This document shows, one piece after another, positions 1 to 6,141 of a stretch of DNA of 6,360 bases. Under the pieces are notes generated by a model, which worked only from the letters and a program-made list of their open reading frames with translations, was not told the DNA's origin and did not search any database. This DNA is from Sedimentisphaerales bacterium (GTDB taxonomy: Bacteria; Planctomycetota; Phycisphaerae; Sedimentisphaerales; Anaerobacaceae): contig DAOVMB010000158.1 of the NCBI GenBank assembly GCA_030630905.1, forward strand, positions 1-6,360. The letters run 5' to 3'. Made by a program: the position numbers and the translations under genes. Position 1 is the first letter of the stretch. Every line of letters starts with the position of its first letter.

Positions 1-2
1 AA

Positions 3-974
3 GAACTGAACCTGATTCGTGTAACCGTCCCGCTGATTGTGGACGTAGAGAGCGGCGTCAATGACATGCTCGACCGCGATGGCTCACGAACCCCGATCCA
101 GTTCCACGTTTCGAACGATCGCGACAAGAATCCGGTTGACGCTCAGGTCGTCCAGGCCGCCACTAAATGGAAGCGCATGGCACTGAAGCAGTTCGATATG
201 AAGCTCGGTGAGGGTCTGCTAACCGATATGCGTGCGATCCGGAAGGACTACTTTCTCGACCACGACCACAGTGCATACGTCGACCAGTGGGACTGGGAGC
301 TGGCTATTAACGCCGGGCAGCGCAACCTGGACCTGCTGCGAGAAGTGGTGCGGAAAATCTGGAAGGTCCTCAAAGGCGCCGAGACACACGTTCAGGAACT
401 CTTCCCACAGTTAAAGACCGACAAATATCCCGACATGCCCGACGAGCTGACCTTCCTGCACGCCGAAGAGATACTGGAGCGATTTCCCGACCTGCCGCGC
501 AAGCAGCGAGAGAAGGCGATCCTGCAGGAATACCCTGCTGTCTTTATCATCGGCATCGGCTGGGTTCTCGAAGACGGCTATCCGCACGAAATGCGCGCCG
601 CCGACTACGACGACTGGGTGACCGAGACCACAAGCGAAGCCGGCCAGCCGATGCACGGCCTGAACGGCGACATTCTCGTCTGGAATCCCATAACGAAGCG
701 CCGACACGAGCTGACCTCGATGGGCATCCGTGTCAACGCGGAGACGCTTGTGGAACAATTGGAGCTTTCAGGCCAGATCAATATGCTCGAGTATCCGTAC
801 CATCAGGCTATTGTCAACAACGAGATTCCGTTGAGCATCGGCGGCGGTATCGGCCAGTCACGAACCTTTATGCTCATTCTGAAAAAGGCCCATATCGGCG
901 AAGTCAGCGCAACCATCTGGCCCAAAAAACTAAAGGATATTTGCAAAGCCAAGAATATCCACGTAATCGAATAA
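3..974 (+). CDS. asnA: Aspartate-ammonia ligase AsnA (5' end cut by window edge)
   Basis: Ammonia-dependent asparagine synthetase: a cytoplasmic enzyme that joins aspartate and ammonia to give asparagine, with ATP cleaved to AMP and pyrophosphate. The family shares its fold with the catalytic core of class II aminoacyl-tRNA synthetases. The frame is open to the left edge (visible start ELNLIRVTVPLIVD, matching the E. coli LGLIEVQAPIL region), so the GTG at 39 is internal. 323 residues are visible against about 330-345 usual, so roughly 20 are missing. Family signatures seen: NDML (nt 60-71), KWKR (165-176), AIRKD, YVDQWDWE (276-299), RAADYDDW (594-617), GLNGDILVWNP (657-689), TSMGIRV and the terminal GGGIGQSR (840-863). 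The Asp of NDML, the Arg of AIRKD and the Gln/Asp of VDQWD align with substrate-binding residues of the E. coli enzyme, as I recall them. It looks intact and functional. A membrane-protein gene follows 59 bp downstream on the same strand. Confidence 0.96.
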   Translation, partial: ELNLIRVTVPLIVDVESGVNDMLDRDGSRTPIQFHVSNDRDKNPVDAQVVQAATKWKRMALKQFDMKLGEGLLTDMRAIRKDYFLDHDHSAYVDQWDWELAINAGQRNLDLLREVVRKIWKVLKGAETHVQELFPQLKTDKYPDMPDELTFLHAEEILERFPDLPRKQREKAILQEYPAVFIIGIGWVLEDGYPHEMRAADYDDWVTETTSEAGQPMHGLNGDILVWNPITKRRHELTSMGIRVNAETLVEQLELSGQINMLEYPYHQAIVNNEIPLSIGGGIGQSRTFMLILKKAHIGEVSATIWPKKLKDICKAKNIHVIE

Positions 975-1033
975 TATGCTAAAATGCCAAAGGCGGCCGA
1001 ACCCAACCTTCGGAGAATGAGGACGCCCGGCAC

Positions 1034-1720
1034 ATGAAACTCTCAAAAAAAGATTGGCTCGACATACCGGTCGTCGCCCTTTTAGCGGCGAACGCGATAC
1101 CGTTGTTCGGTGTTTTGTTCCTCGACTGGGATGCCTTTTATATTGTTCTGCTGTACTGGACGGAAAACCTGGTCATCGGATTCTACAATGTCCTGAAGAT
1201 GGTATTCGCCGCTGTGCCCCATCCAGTCGCACACCTGGGCAAGCTGTTTCTCGTTCCGTTCTTTATCGTTCATTACGGCGGCTTCACGGCCGTCCACGGC
1301 TTTTTCGTGCTGGCCCTGTTCCACGACGAAGGGCAAGGCCCGCCCATGGGCGGAATGGATTGGCCCTGCTTTCTGGTCTTCGTCCAGATGCTGTTCAATG
1401 TCGCCAAGTACATGTATTCGGTGATACCTCTGCAGGTAAGATTTGCCGTGTTGGCGCTGTTTATAAGTCACGGCGTCTCCTTCGTTCAGAATTATCTGCT
1501 CAAAGGTGAGTACGCCACCGCCAGGCCCGAGAAGCTGATGGGCAGCCCCTACGGGCGCGTCGTTGTCATGCACATCGCCATACTGGCCGGCGGCTTTTTG
1601 ACGATGGCCATCGGCTCTCCTGCCCCCCTGCTTGTTGTACTGGTCGTTCTAAAAACCGTCCTCGACGTGAGCCTGCACAACCGCGAACATAAAAAAGCAA
1701 AAACTAATGCCCATGCTTAG
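1034..1720 (+). CDS. DUF6498-type integral membrane protein
   Basis: A 228-residue hydrophobic protein with about five to six predicted membrane segments: near residues 11-31, 35-58, 68-96, 110-130, 134-155 and 175-212. Residues that look diagnostic of DUF6498 are YWTEN (41-45) followed by GFYNVLKM (49-56), VPFFIVHYGGF (74-84), SHGVSFVQNYL (145-155), SPYGRVVVMHIAILAGG (171-187) and LKTVLDVSLHNREH (206-219). Histidines recur at or near membrane segments (80, 88, 146, 180, 215, 219), which could bind a metal or heme, but that is speculation. The family has no established function that I know of. The ATG is supported by GAGGA at 1019-1023, 10 nt upstream. It follows asnA by 59 bp with no terminator visible between them, so cotranscription is plausible; a functional link to asparagine synthesis is unproven. 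The C-terminus is short, basic and presumably cytoplasmic. Confidence 0.88.
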   Translation: MKLSKKDWLDIPVVALLAANAIPLFGVLFLDWDAFYIVLLYWTENLVIGFYNVLKMVFAAVPHPVAHLGKLFLVPFFIVHYGGFTAVHGFFVLALFHDEGQGPPMGGMDWPCFLVFVQMLFNVAKYMYSVIPLQVRFAVLALFISHGVSFVQNYLLKGEYATARPEKLMGSPYGRVVVMHIAILAGGFLTMAIGSPAPLLVVLVVLKTVLDVSLHNREHKKAKTNAHA

Positions 1721-1766
1721 TAAACTCAAGGCCCAATGAAGCCCGATTTTACGCAAACGCGGCAAA

Positions 1767-1783
1767 AATACACCTGGTGTATT
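1767..1783. repeat. 17-bp perfect palindrome (AATACACC-T-GGTGTATT)
   Basis: Two perfect 8-bp arms surround one central base, 46 bp after the DUF6498 stop codon. No run of T follows on either strand, so it does not look like an intrinsic terminator. The symmetry would suit a dimeric repressor site or a small RNA hairpin (6-bp stem, 5-nt loop). There is no gene start next to it to regulate, so the role is unknown. Confidence 0.5.
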
Positions 1784-1955
1784 GAGAGCTAAATCTTTGA
1801 CAAATCTTCAACGAGAAATGATGTCATTCAACATAATCGAAAGCTCCCATTCAAAAGCTCAACACGAAACAGATGACCGTTTCCCAGGCTCGATTCAAAC
1901 CGGCCTTGTTCTGCAAGTGTATTCCTGCATAGATTTGTCGAATTATCAACCAATG

Positions 1956-1994
1956 AAAAAAGGGGCCTATGCCGAACTTATTGGCATAGGCCCC
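1956..1994 (-). terminator. Rho-independent terminator of the large secreted-protein gene
   Basis: A perfect 12-bp GC-rich stem (arms 1962-1973 and 1983-1994, GGGGCCTATGCC and its complement) closes a 9-nt loop. On the minus strand it is followed directly by six T residues (complement of the A-run at 1956-1961). It lies 45 bp beyond the stop codon of the minus-strand gene ending at 2040. The plus-strand side lacks a T-tract, so it is probably one-directional. Confidence 0.93.
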
Positions 1995-2039
1995 GAAATA
2001 ATTCGAGTCCTGCCGTTATTTCCACTATAGCGGATTTTG

Positions 2040-5000
2040 CTATTCAGCAGCCTCTCTCAAGTGATACAGCCGGATATCGTCAAAGAACAGCTTGCCCGAA
2101 CCGCCGGGTGTCGTTATATCGCCCTTTGTGCCGAGGCCGATAGCGATCCTGTCGATGTTGCTCAGGTTGATGCCTTGATCGGCAAAAGACTGCAACGGGA
2201 TAACCCACTCGGTCCAGGTGTCTATTGTCGCCGCGGCCGGATCATTGTGCACCACAACCGCCGGCGTGCCGGCACTGTTGGACAGTGCCACATACAGCGG
2301 TTCAGGAGCGTTGCTGACAATGCCGATATCCTGATTTGTCCATTGCAGACCTGCCGTGCCGGTAATCATAACGTTGGAGAATACGGCTTCGCACGTCAGA
2401 GCTGCTTCATGGCTGGTTAGCGCCAGGCCTACATAGATATTCGAGCTCATTGTGATGGTCGGCCTCCATACCATTCCCTGCCAGGTGGTCCCGTTAGCCG
2501 AATAGTAGCCCCTGAAGTTGCCGGAGACATCACGCTCTAATTTTATCCAATAGGGTGCAGTAATTGCCATTTGCTCAGGTGTTGCCACTGAAGTGTCGCT
2601 CGTGGCGTCAATGTCGGTATCCGTCCGCGCCTGGATTCTGCAGCCTTGTGTGGGCGTGCCATCGGCATTTGTTGGCATGATATACACTGCGGCAAATTTC
2701 GAGCCCGGATCCAGCGTCTCGCGGATCATCACACCGGCCTTCGCCCAGGCGTTGGTGTTTTCAACGCTCTCGACCTTCGCTATGATTGTGCCCGGACCTG
2801 TGAGAGTCTTGAAGGCGAAGTGGAATTCGTCAGCGTCGCTCCAGATATCGGCGCCGCCGCCGGTCATCGTATAAGTACCGACCGGTGCTTCCGTGAAGCT
2901 GCCGACAGAACCCGGGTTGCCTCTGAACCACAGTGACAGCTCCCCAACGGCTCCCTCTGTCCAGTCTCGCGGGGCAGTTAACTTCAGTTCCGCCTCTGAG
3001 TACTTCGAGTAGCCTTGTTTATTATTGTCGTAGGAAAGCGGCATTGACTGGTTGCCGCCATGGACGATACTTTCCTCGGTATAAGAAGCAGTAGATTCGT
3101 CGCCGACAGCCGCGCCGGTGCCATTGCCGGCAAAGTAAGGATCGGTTCCCGGCGCGCCGTAGCCAAGCCCATCATGCCATGCGTACCATATCTGGTTATC
3201 ACCGGCATCGTAACTCTCGAAATCTTCCACGAGAATAAAATCCGCAACAGTAAAGCTCCAGATACGACCTTTGCTAATGGTTCCATCGGTGTTGTACTGG
3301 TCGATGCGCCAGTAGTACGGGCCACCGCCCCATTCGACGCCTTCCGGCGGTGTGTAACTGGTCGCGCTCTGGCGGCCCCGATAGATGTCCGCTGTTGAAG
3401 TGTTTGCATCAGCCACGGCGGCTTTGTCGATGCCGAAGTAAACATCGTGCTCTGATGCCTTATCGCCCGGCGACCAGGTCAGGGGCGTCGCATCTTTGAT
3501 ATTCGGCCTTGCCCCATTACTTGGATTAGCCTTCCAGGCAAGAAGCGGGTCACCTCGCATCGCCTCATTAATTTCTGCTACGGACAGCACGCGGTCGTAG
3601 AGCCTTACATCATCAAGTGAACCGATATAGAAACGCTGGCTGCTGTTTGGCGCACCCAGGCGGATCCGGCCTGAAAACCGAAAGTCATTGCCCGTATGAT
3701 CTGCCGAGACCGGCTCGCCGCCGTTGAGATACAGCATGACCTGTCCGTTGATGTCCCATGTGGCTGCAATGTGATGCCATGAATTATTATTCACAGCGGG
3801 GGTCTCGGCGCTTACGTCAGAATCGCCGAACTCGATAAATAATTCGACAATACCGCCGCTATCGATGTTGACATGCATCTCGTTCTCGTCACCATAACCA
3901 TTGCCGCTAGTGCCATCGGAACCGTAAAGAATCATACCTACATTCGTTTGTTCGGTTTTGATCCACATGGTTACCGAACCGACATCCGAGCCGACCATGT
4001 CCGTAGGCAGCTCGATATAATCGCTGCCGTTGAACTCGATTGCTCCGCCGTCAAAGCCCTCGACCCACTGCGGGTCACCTTCGATGGTGCCGTTATTGCC
4101 ATGTCCGGACCAGTCTATCGCGGTTATGCCGGAGGTTGTATCGAGCTTCCACCAGCCGACAAGATTCGGATCGGTAACGGTGATTTCGGGTAATGTCCTG
4201 AAACTCCACACGTTGCCTTTATGCAAGATTGCGCCGTCGAACACGTCGACTCGCCAATAGTAAACTGCGTCCAATTCAAGGGTGGCGGGAATATAAGTTG
4301 TGTCTGCCTGGGGAGGAGCCCCGGCGGCATTGTTGACTGCATCGAAATCGTTACCGAAGTACACGTAATGCAGTTTCGTTTTTAGACCTCCCTTCCAGTT
4401 TAGAGTTGTATCTGTGGTGACAAATCTTGTATTATCAGGCGGAGTCGGGTCATAAGCAGTTTTGGGCGGAACCGTGAAGCTCCAGACATCGCCCTTGTGT
4501 TTCAATTCGTCCGATTCGACCTCATCGACGCGCCAATAGTATGTTGTGCCGGGAACAAGGCCGTCCGGGTAAGGATACCCGGGAAAGCCGGCAACGGAAA
4601 AGGCCATGGCATTGTTGCCGCGGAACGTATCAGCGGCCCCATCGTTCACGTCGGCAGAATTTTCACCTATATATACATCATGCGAAACTGCGGTGTCTCC
4701 CGCCATCCAGGAAAGGGTCGCCCACGTATCCAAATATAGACTGCCGTCGGCTGGGGAGGGATTATAGGCCTTCAAGCGTGCACCCCGCCAGCTCTCGGGC
4801 GGGCCGGACCCGGTCGGTGTGTAATCGGGATTGGTGGTGAGAACGATTTTGTCGCAAACGAATGCATCCTCCCGCATCCACACATTTATCGTATGTACAC
4901 CGGCACTGGGGACATCAACTGTCCGACGCGGCGGATCGTAGTTCGTTGTATTTACCCAGATATAGCTCGTCCCAAAACCCCAGAATCTGTGACCTGATTC

Positions 5001-5393
5001 TACAGCCTCACCATTGATGCCCGCGTGGCAGGAGTCGGAATTCCCGTCCTGGCCATAGCCGCGAATCCAGATGTAGTAGGTCCCGGTCTTGACGAAATTA
5101 ACCTCGAAGTCCAGACGCGGACTGCTATCCGCATAATTCGTATCAGGTCCCCCACCAGTTAAAGGATCGGCTGGCGTATTCTGCATTGCGCCTTCGCCAG
5201 AGAAGCCTGCCGGTTCTGTGACGAAAATCCACTCGTGGATGTTGTAGGGAGTATTCTCATCAAAGTTCTCAGCCTCGATCGACACGATGCCGTCAGGGCC
5301 CGTATCCTGCTGGTACGGATCCGCAGTCGCCACACCCCCAGCCAGACCCAGAACAAAAACAAGACAAATTAGATAAATCAATTCTCTGCACAT
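2040..5393 (-). CDS. Secreted multidomain LamG / beta-sandwich repeat protein
   Basis: A 1117-residue exported protein, probably binding carbohydrate or other surface polymers; no catalytic domain is recognised. Domains in order: signal peptide 1-24 (MCREL, hydrophobic core, cleavage after A-T-A); CBM-like module about 33-195 (IEAENF to MREDAFVCDKIVLTT); FN3-like repeats 208-308 and 312-401; LamG/concanavalin-like domain 408-612 (LVGWWKLD, DWSGHGNNG, WHHIAATWD, IGSLDDVRLYDRVLS); a third FN3-like repeat 617-716 (SEHDVYFG, YYWRID, KGRIWSF); and a jelly-roll-like module 719-1112 (ILVEDFESY to FFDDIRLY) split by a DUF1349-like segment at about 832-1013. The protein ends five residues after the last domain: no dockerin, PEP-CTERM or membrane anchor is seen. 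The start is set by AAGGAGG at 5400-5406, 6 nt before ATG. It is a single-gene unit with its own promoter and terminator. The substrate is unknown. Confidence 0.92.
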   Translation of the reverse strand: MCRELIYLICLVFVLGLAGGVATADPYQQDTGPDGIVSIEAENFDENTPYNIHEWIFVTEPAGFSGEGAMQNTPADPLTGGGPDTNYADSSPRLDFEVNFVKTGTYYIWIRGYGQDGNSDSCHAGINGEAVESGHRFWGFGTSYIWVNTTNYDPPRRTVDVPSAGVHTINVWMREDAFVCDKIVLTTNPDYTPTGSGPPESWRGARLKAYNPSPADGSLYLDTWATLSWMAGDTAVSHDVYIGENSADVNDGAADTFRGNNAMAFSVAGFPGYPYPDGLVPGTTYYWRVDEVESDELKHKGDVWSFTVPPKTAYDPTPPDNTRFVTTDTTLNWKGGLKTKLHYVYFGNDFDAVNNAAGAPPQADTTYIPATLELDAVYYWRVDVFDGAILHKGNVWSFRTLPEITVTDPNLVGWWKLDTTSGITAIDWSGHGNNGTIEGDPQWVEGFDGGAIEFNGSDYIELPTDMVGSDVGSVTMWIKTEQTNVGMILYGSDGTSGNGYGDENEMHVNIDSGGIVELFIEFGDSDVSAETPAVNNNSWHHIAATWDINGQVMLYLNGGEPVSADHTGNDFRFSGRIRLGAPNSSQRFYIGSLDDVRLYDRVLSVAEINEAMRGDPLLAWKANPSNGARPNIKDATPLTWSPGDKASEHDVYFGIDKAAVADANTSTADIYRGRQSATSYTPPEGVEWGGGPYYWRIDQYNTDGTISKGRIWSFTVADFILVEDFESYDAGDNQIWYAWHDGLGYGAPGTDPYFAGNGTGAAVGDESTASYTEESIVHGGNQSMPLSYDNNKQGYSKYSEAELKLTAPRDWTEGAVGELSLWFRGNPGSVGSFTEAPVGTYTMTGGGADIWSDADEFHFAFKTLTGPGTIIAKVESVENTNAWAKAGVMIRETLDPGSKFAAVYIMPTNADGTPTQGCRIQARTDTDIDATSDTSVATPEQMAITAPYWIKLERDVSGNFRGYYSANGTTWQGMVWRPTITMSSNIYVGLALTSHEAALTCEAVFSNVMITGTAGLQWTNQDIGIVSNAPEPLYVALSNSAGTPAVVVHNDPAAATIDTWTEWVIPLQSFADQGINLSNIDRIAIGLGTKGDITTPGGSGKLFFDDIRLYHLREAAE
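5322..5393 (-). other. Signal peptide of the large secreted protein
   Basis: The first 24 residues hold a short charged start (MCRE), a hydrophobic core (LIYLICLVFVLGLAGG) and a signal-peptidase-I-like VATA cleavage site before DPYQQD. The cysteine at residue 10 is inside the core and is not followed by a lipobox-type context, so this reads as an ordinary Sec signal rather than a lipoprotein signal. Confidence 0.85.
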
Positions 5394-5399
5394 AATAGT

Positions 5400-5406
5400 C
5401 CTCCTT
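5400..5406 (-). promoter_or_regulatory. Shine-Dalgarno site setting the start of the large gene
   Basis: AAGGAGG on the minus strand, 6 nt before the ATG at 5393-5391. This spacing, together with the signal peptide that begins there, picks this ATG over an in-frame extension of 55 codons upstream. Confidence 0.93.
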
Positions 5407-5505
5407 GTAAAAGGATTAAAATAATCATGCTCCGGCAACAAACCAAAACGGCCAACATTTGTTTTTGCTTGCTCTATATTATTACTTGAAAATTTTACGA
5501 CTTGA

Positions 5506-5520
5506 GACCACCTCCTTTCT
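5506..5520 (-). promoter_or_regulatory. Orphan extended Shine-Dalgarno-like tract in the leader
   Basis: On the minus strand AGAAAGGAGGTGGTC matches 14 of 15 bases of the full complement of the usual bacterial 16S rRNA 3' tail (AGAAAGGAGGTGATC). No ATG, GTG or TTG lies at a working distance downstream, and the true start is about 112 nt away with its own Shine-Dalgarno site. It may be a ribosome standby or regulatory site, or chance. Confidence 0.55.
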
Positions 5521-5687
5521 TCGAAGAACTGACTATGAACCATTAATGAAAAATACAAGAATCTTTGCCGGAAATAATAGAATTTTAATTGGAATTCCGT
5601 AATGCAAATAACAAAGCCTATATCAGAATTCTATGCCGGCTATATGTCCTGAAATATCCATAATCCTCAAACTTTATTAAACAATTC

Positions 5688-5717
5688 TTTATAGCAAATT
5701 AGCACCCCTTTTGTCAA
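5688..5717 (-). promoter_or_regulatory. Predicted sigma70-type promoter of the large gene
   Basis: On the minus strand TTGACA (5717-5712) is separated by 18 bp from TATAAA (5693-5688). Transcription would begin near 5681, giving a leader of about 290 nt. A second consensus TTGACA (5753-5748) and a perfect TATAAT (5727-5722) lie just upstream, but their 20-bp spacing is too long to be optimal. Confidence 0.6.
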
Positions 5718-5771
5718 GAGAATTATAGGACGAAAAGGTATTTGCCTTGTCAATGCGATTGTGCGGAAGTG

Positions 5772-5790
5772 CCGATTTTTATCGGTTTTT
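5772..5790 (+). terminator. Weak hairpin with T-run upstream of the CxxC protein gene
   Basis: CCGAT-TTTT-ATCGG followed by five T residues has the form of a very short intrinsic terminator on the plus strand. No plus-strand gene ends before it. It could attenuate a transcript that begins further upstream, but the 5-bp stem is weak and may be fortuitous. Confidence 0.25.
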
Positions 5791-5843
5791 AGAAAAAGCG
5801 GTGTTGCACTTGATGTTTCTGTGAAGTACAGTATTGTTTTGAC

Positions 5844-5848
5844 AGGAG
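5844..5848 (+). promoter_or_regulatory. Ribosome binding site of the small CxxC protein
   Basis: AGGAG sits 6 nt before the ATG at 5855, which is ideal spacing and supports this short reading frame as a real gene. Confidence 0.8.
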
Positions 5849-5854
5849 CAAGTT

Positions 5855-6082
5855 ATGCAAACCGAAGAAATTACCGAGAAGGACCGCGCCAAAGCTAAAC
5901 AGTGCCTCGAATGTCCGCTTTGCAAGCGCGCACGCGAGAAGCAGAAAGGCCTGATCTTTTGGTTCGTTAAGAAACTCGAATCGGGCATCTGCCCCGCCTG
6001 CAAGGCCTACGAGAAGGTCTATCACCGAAAGGCGCACGAACCAATGCCGAAGTCCGGCGGCACGAATAACGCCGAACAGTAA
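5855..6082 (+). CDS. Small CxxCxxC/CxxC protein, putative zinc-binding
   Basis: A 75-residue soluble protein of unknown function. It carries C17-x2-C20-x2-C23 (CLECPLC) and C46-x2-C49 (CPAC), an arrangement typical of a small zinc ribbon or other metal site: four of the five cysteines could ligate one metal ion. The segment between them is basic and aromatic (KGLIFWFVKKLESG, 31-44), and a basic stretch follows (AYEKVYHRKAHEP, 51-63). There is no signal peptide or membrane segment, so it is presumably cytoplasmic. The excess of Lys/Arg would permit nucleic-acid contact, but that is inference. The ATG is supported by AGGAG 6 nt upstream, and the frame is well conserved in style up to TAA. It is divergent from the large secreted-protein gene and convergent with the PAS gene. 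I cannot name a family with confidence. Confidence 0.82.
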   Translation: MQTEEITEKDRAKAKQCLECPLCKRAREKQKGLIFWFVKKLESGICPACKAYEKVYHRKAHEPMPKSGGTNNAEQ

Positions 6083-6141
6083 CCTGCAACTTTACAGCCG
6101 TCTCGAACACTGTACGGGGATGGATATGCACTGCTAAACTG

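Larger units (their letters stand above)
1721..2039. other. Intergenic region between converging genes
   Basis: This 319-bp stretch lies between the end of the DUF6498 gene and the end of the large minus-strand gene. It contains a 17-bp palindrome (1767-1783) and the minus-strand terminator (1956-1994). An 82-codon open frame from TTG at 1782 reads straight through the terminator stem, has no convincing ribosome binding site and resembles no family, so I treat this stretch as non-coding. I see no T-tract terminator for the plus-strand genes here. Confidence 0.7.
5394..5854. other. AT-rich divergent intergenic region with long minus-strand leader
   Basis: This 461-bp stretch separates the large minus-strand gene from the small plus-strand gene and is clearly more AT-rich than the coding sequence on either side. 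It contains the predicted minus-strand promoter (5688-5717), a leader of about 290 nt, an orphan Shine-Dalgarno-like tract (5506-5520) with an overlapping palindrome (5517-5528), the functional ribosome binding site (5400-5406) and a small hairpin near the plus-strand gene (5772-5790). I recognise no riboswitch class in the leader. Confidence 0.75.

Noticed and set aside
803..1033. 76-codon minus-strand open frame opposite the end of asnA
   Set aside because: It is almost entirely antisense to well supported asnA coding sequence, has no recognisable family and no good initiation site.
1782..2030. 82-codon plus-strand open frame
   Set aside because: It starts with TTG without a convincing ribosome binding site, reads through the terminator stem of the opposite gene and resembles no protein family.
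2037..4840. Several open frames of 76-127 codons on the plus strand opposite the large gene
   Set aside because: All are antisense to a continuous, domain-rich coding region. Their translations lack family motifs and they have no convincing initiation sites.
5378..5458. 26-codon hydrophobic upstream frame (minus strand) overlapping the start of the large gene
   Set aside because: No Shine-Dalgarno site lies at a working distance before its ATG, and a short hydrophobic frame is expected by chance in AT-rich DNA. Translational coupling cannot be excluded but is not supported.
5506..5520. Plus-strand GACCACCTCCTTTCT as the 3' end of a 16S rRNA gene
   Set aside because: The bases before it show none of the conserved final 16S hairpin or the preceding conserved rRNA sequence. 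The match is limited to the Shine-Dalgarno complement region.
5394..5558. In-frame extension of the large secreted-protein gene by 55 codons (TTG at 5558, ATG at 5543)
   Set aside because: The extension has no suitable ribosome binding site, would bury the signal peptide inside the protein, and lies in AT-rich leader sequence. The ATG at 5393 has AAGGAGG 6 nt upstream.
5591..5632. Two 8-bp palindromes around GAATTC (GGAATTCC at 5591-5598 and AGAATTCT at 5625-5632) in the leader
   Set aside because: The palindromes are short and differ in their outer bases; two such matches in AT-rich sequence are close to chance expectation.
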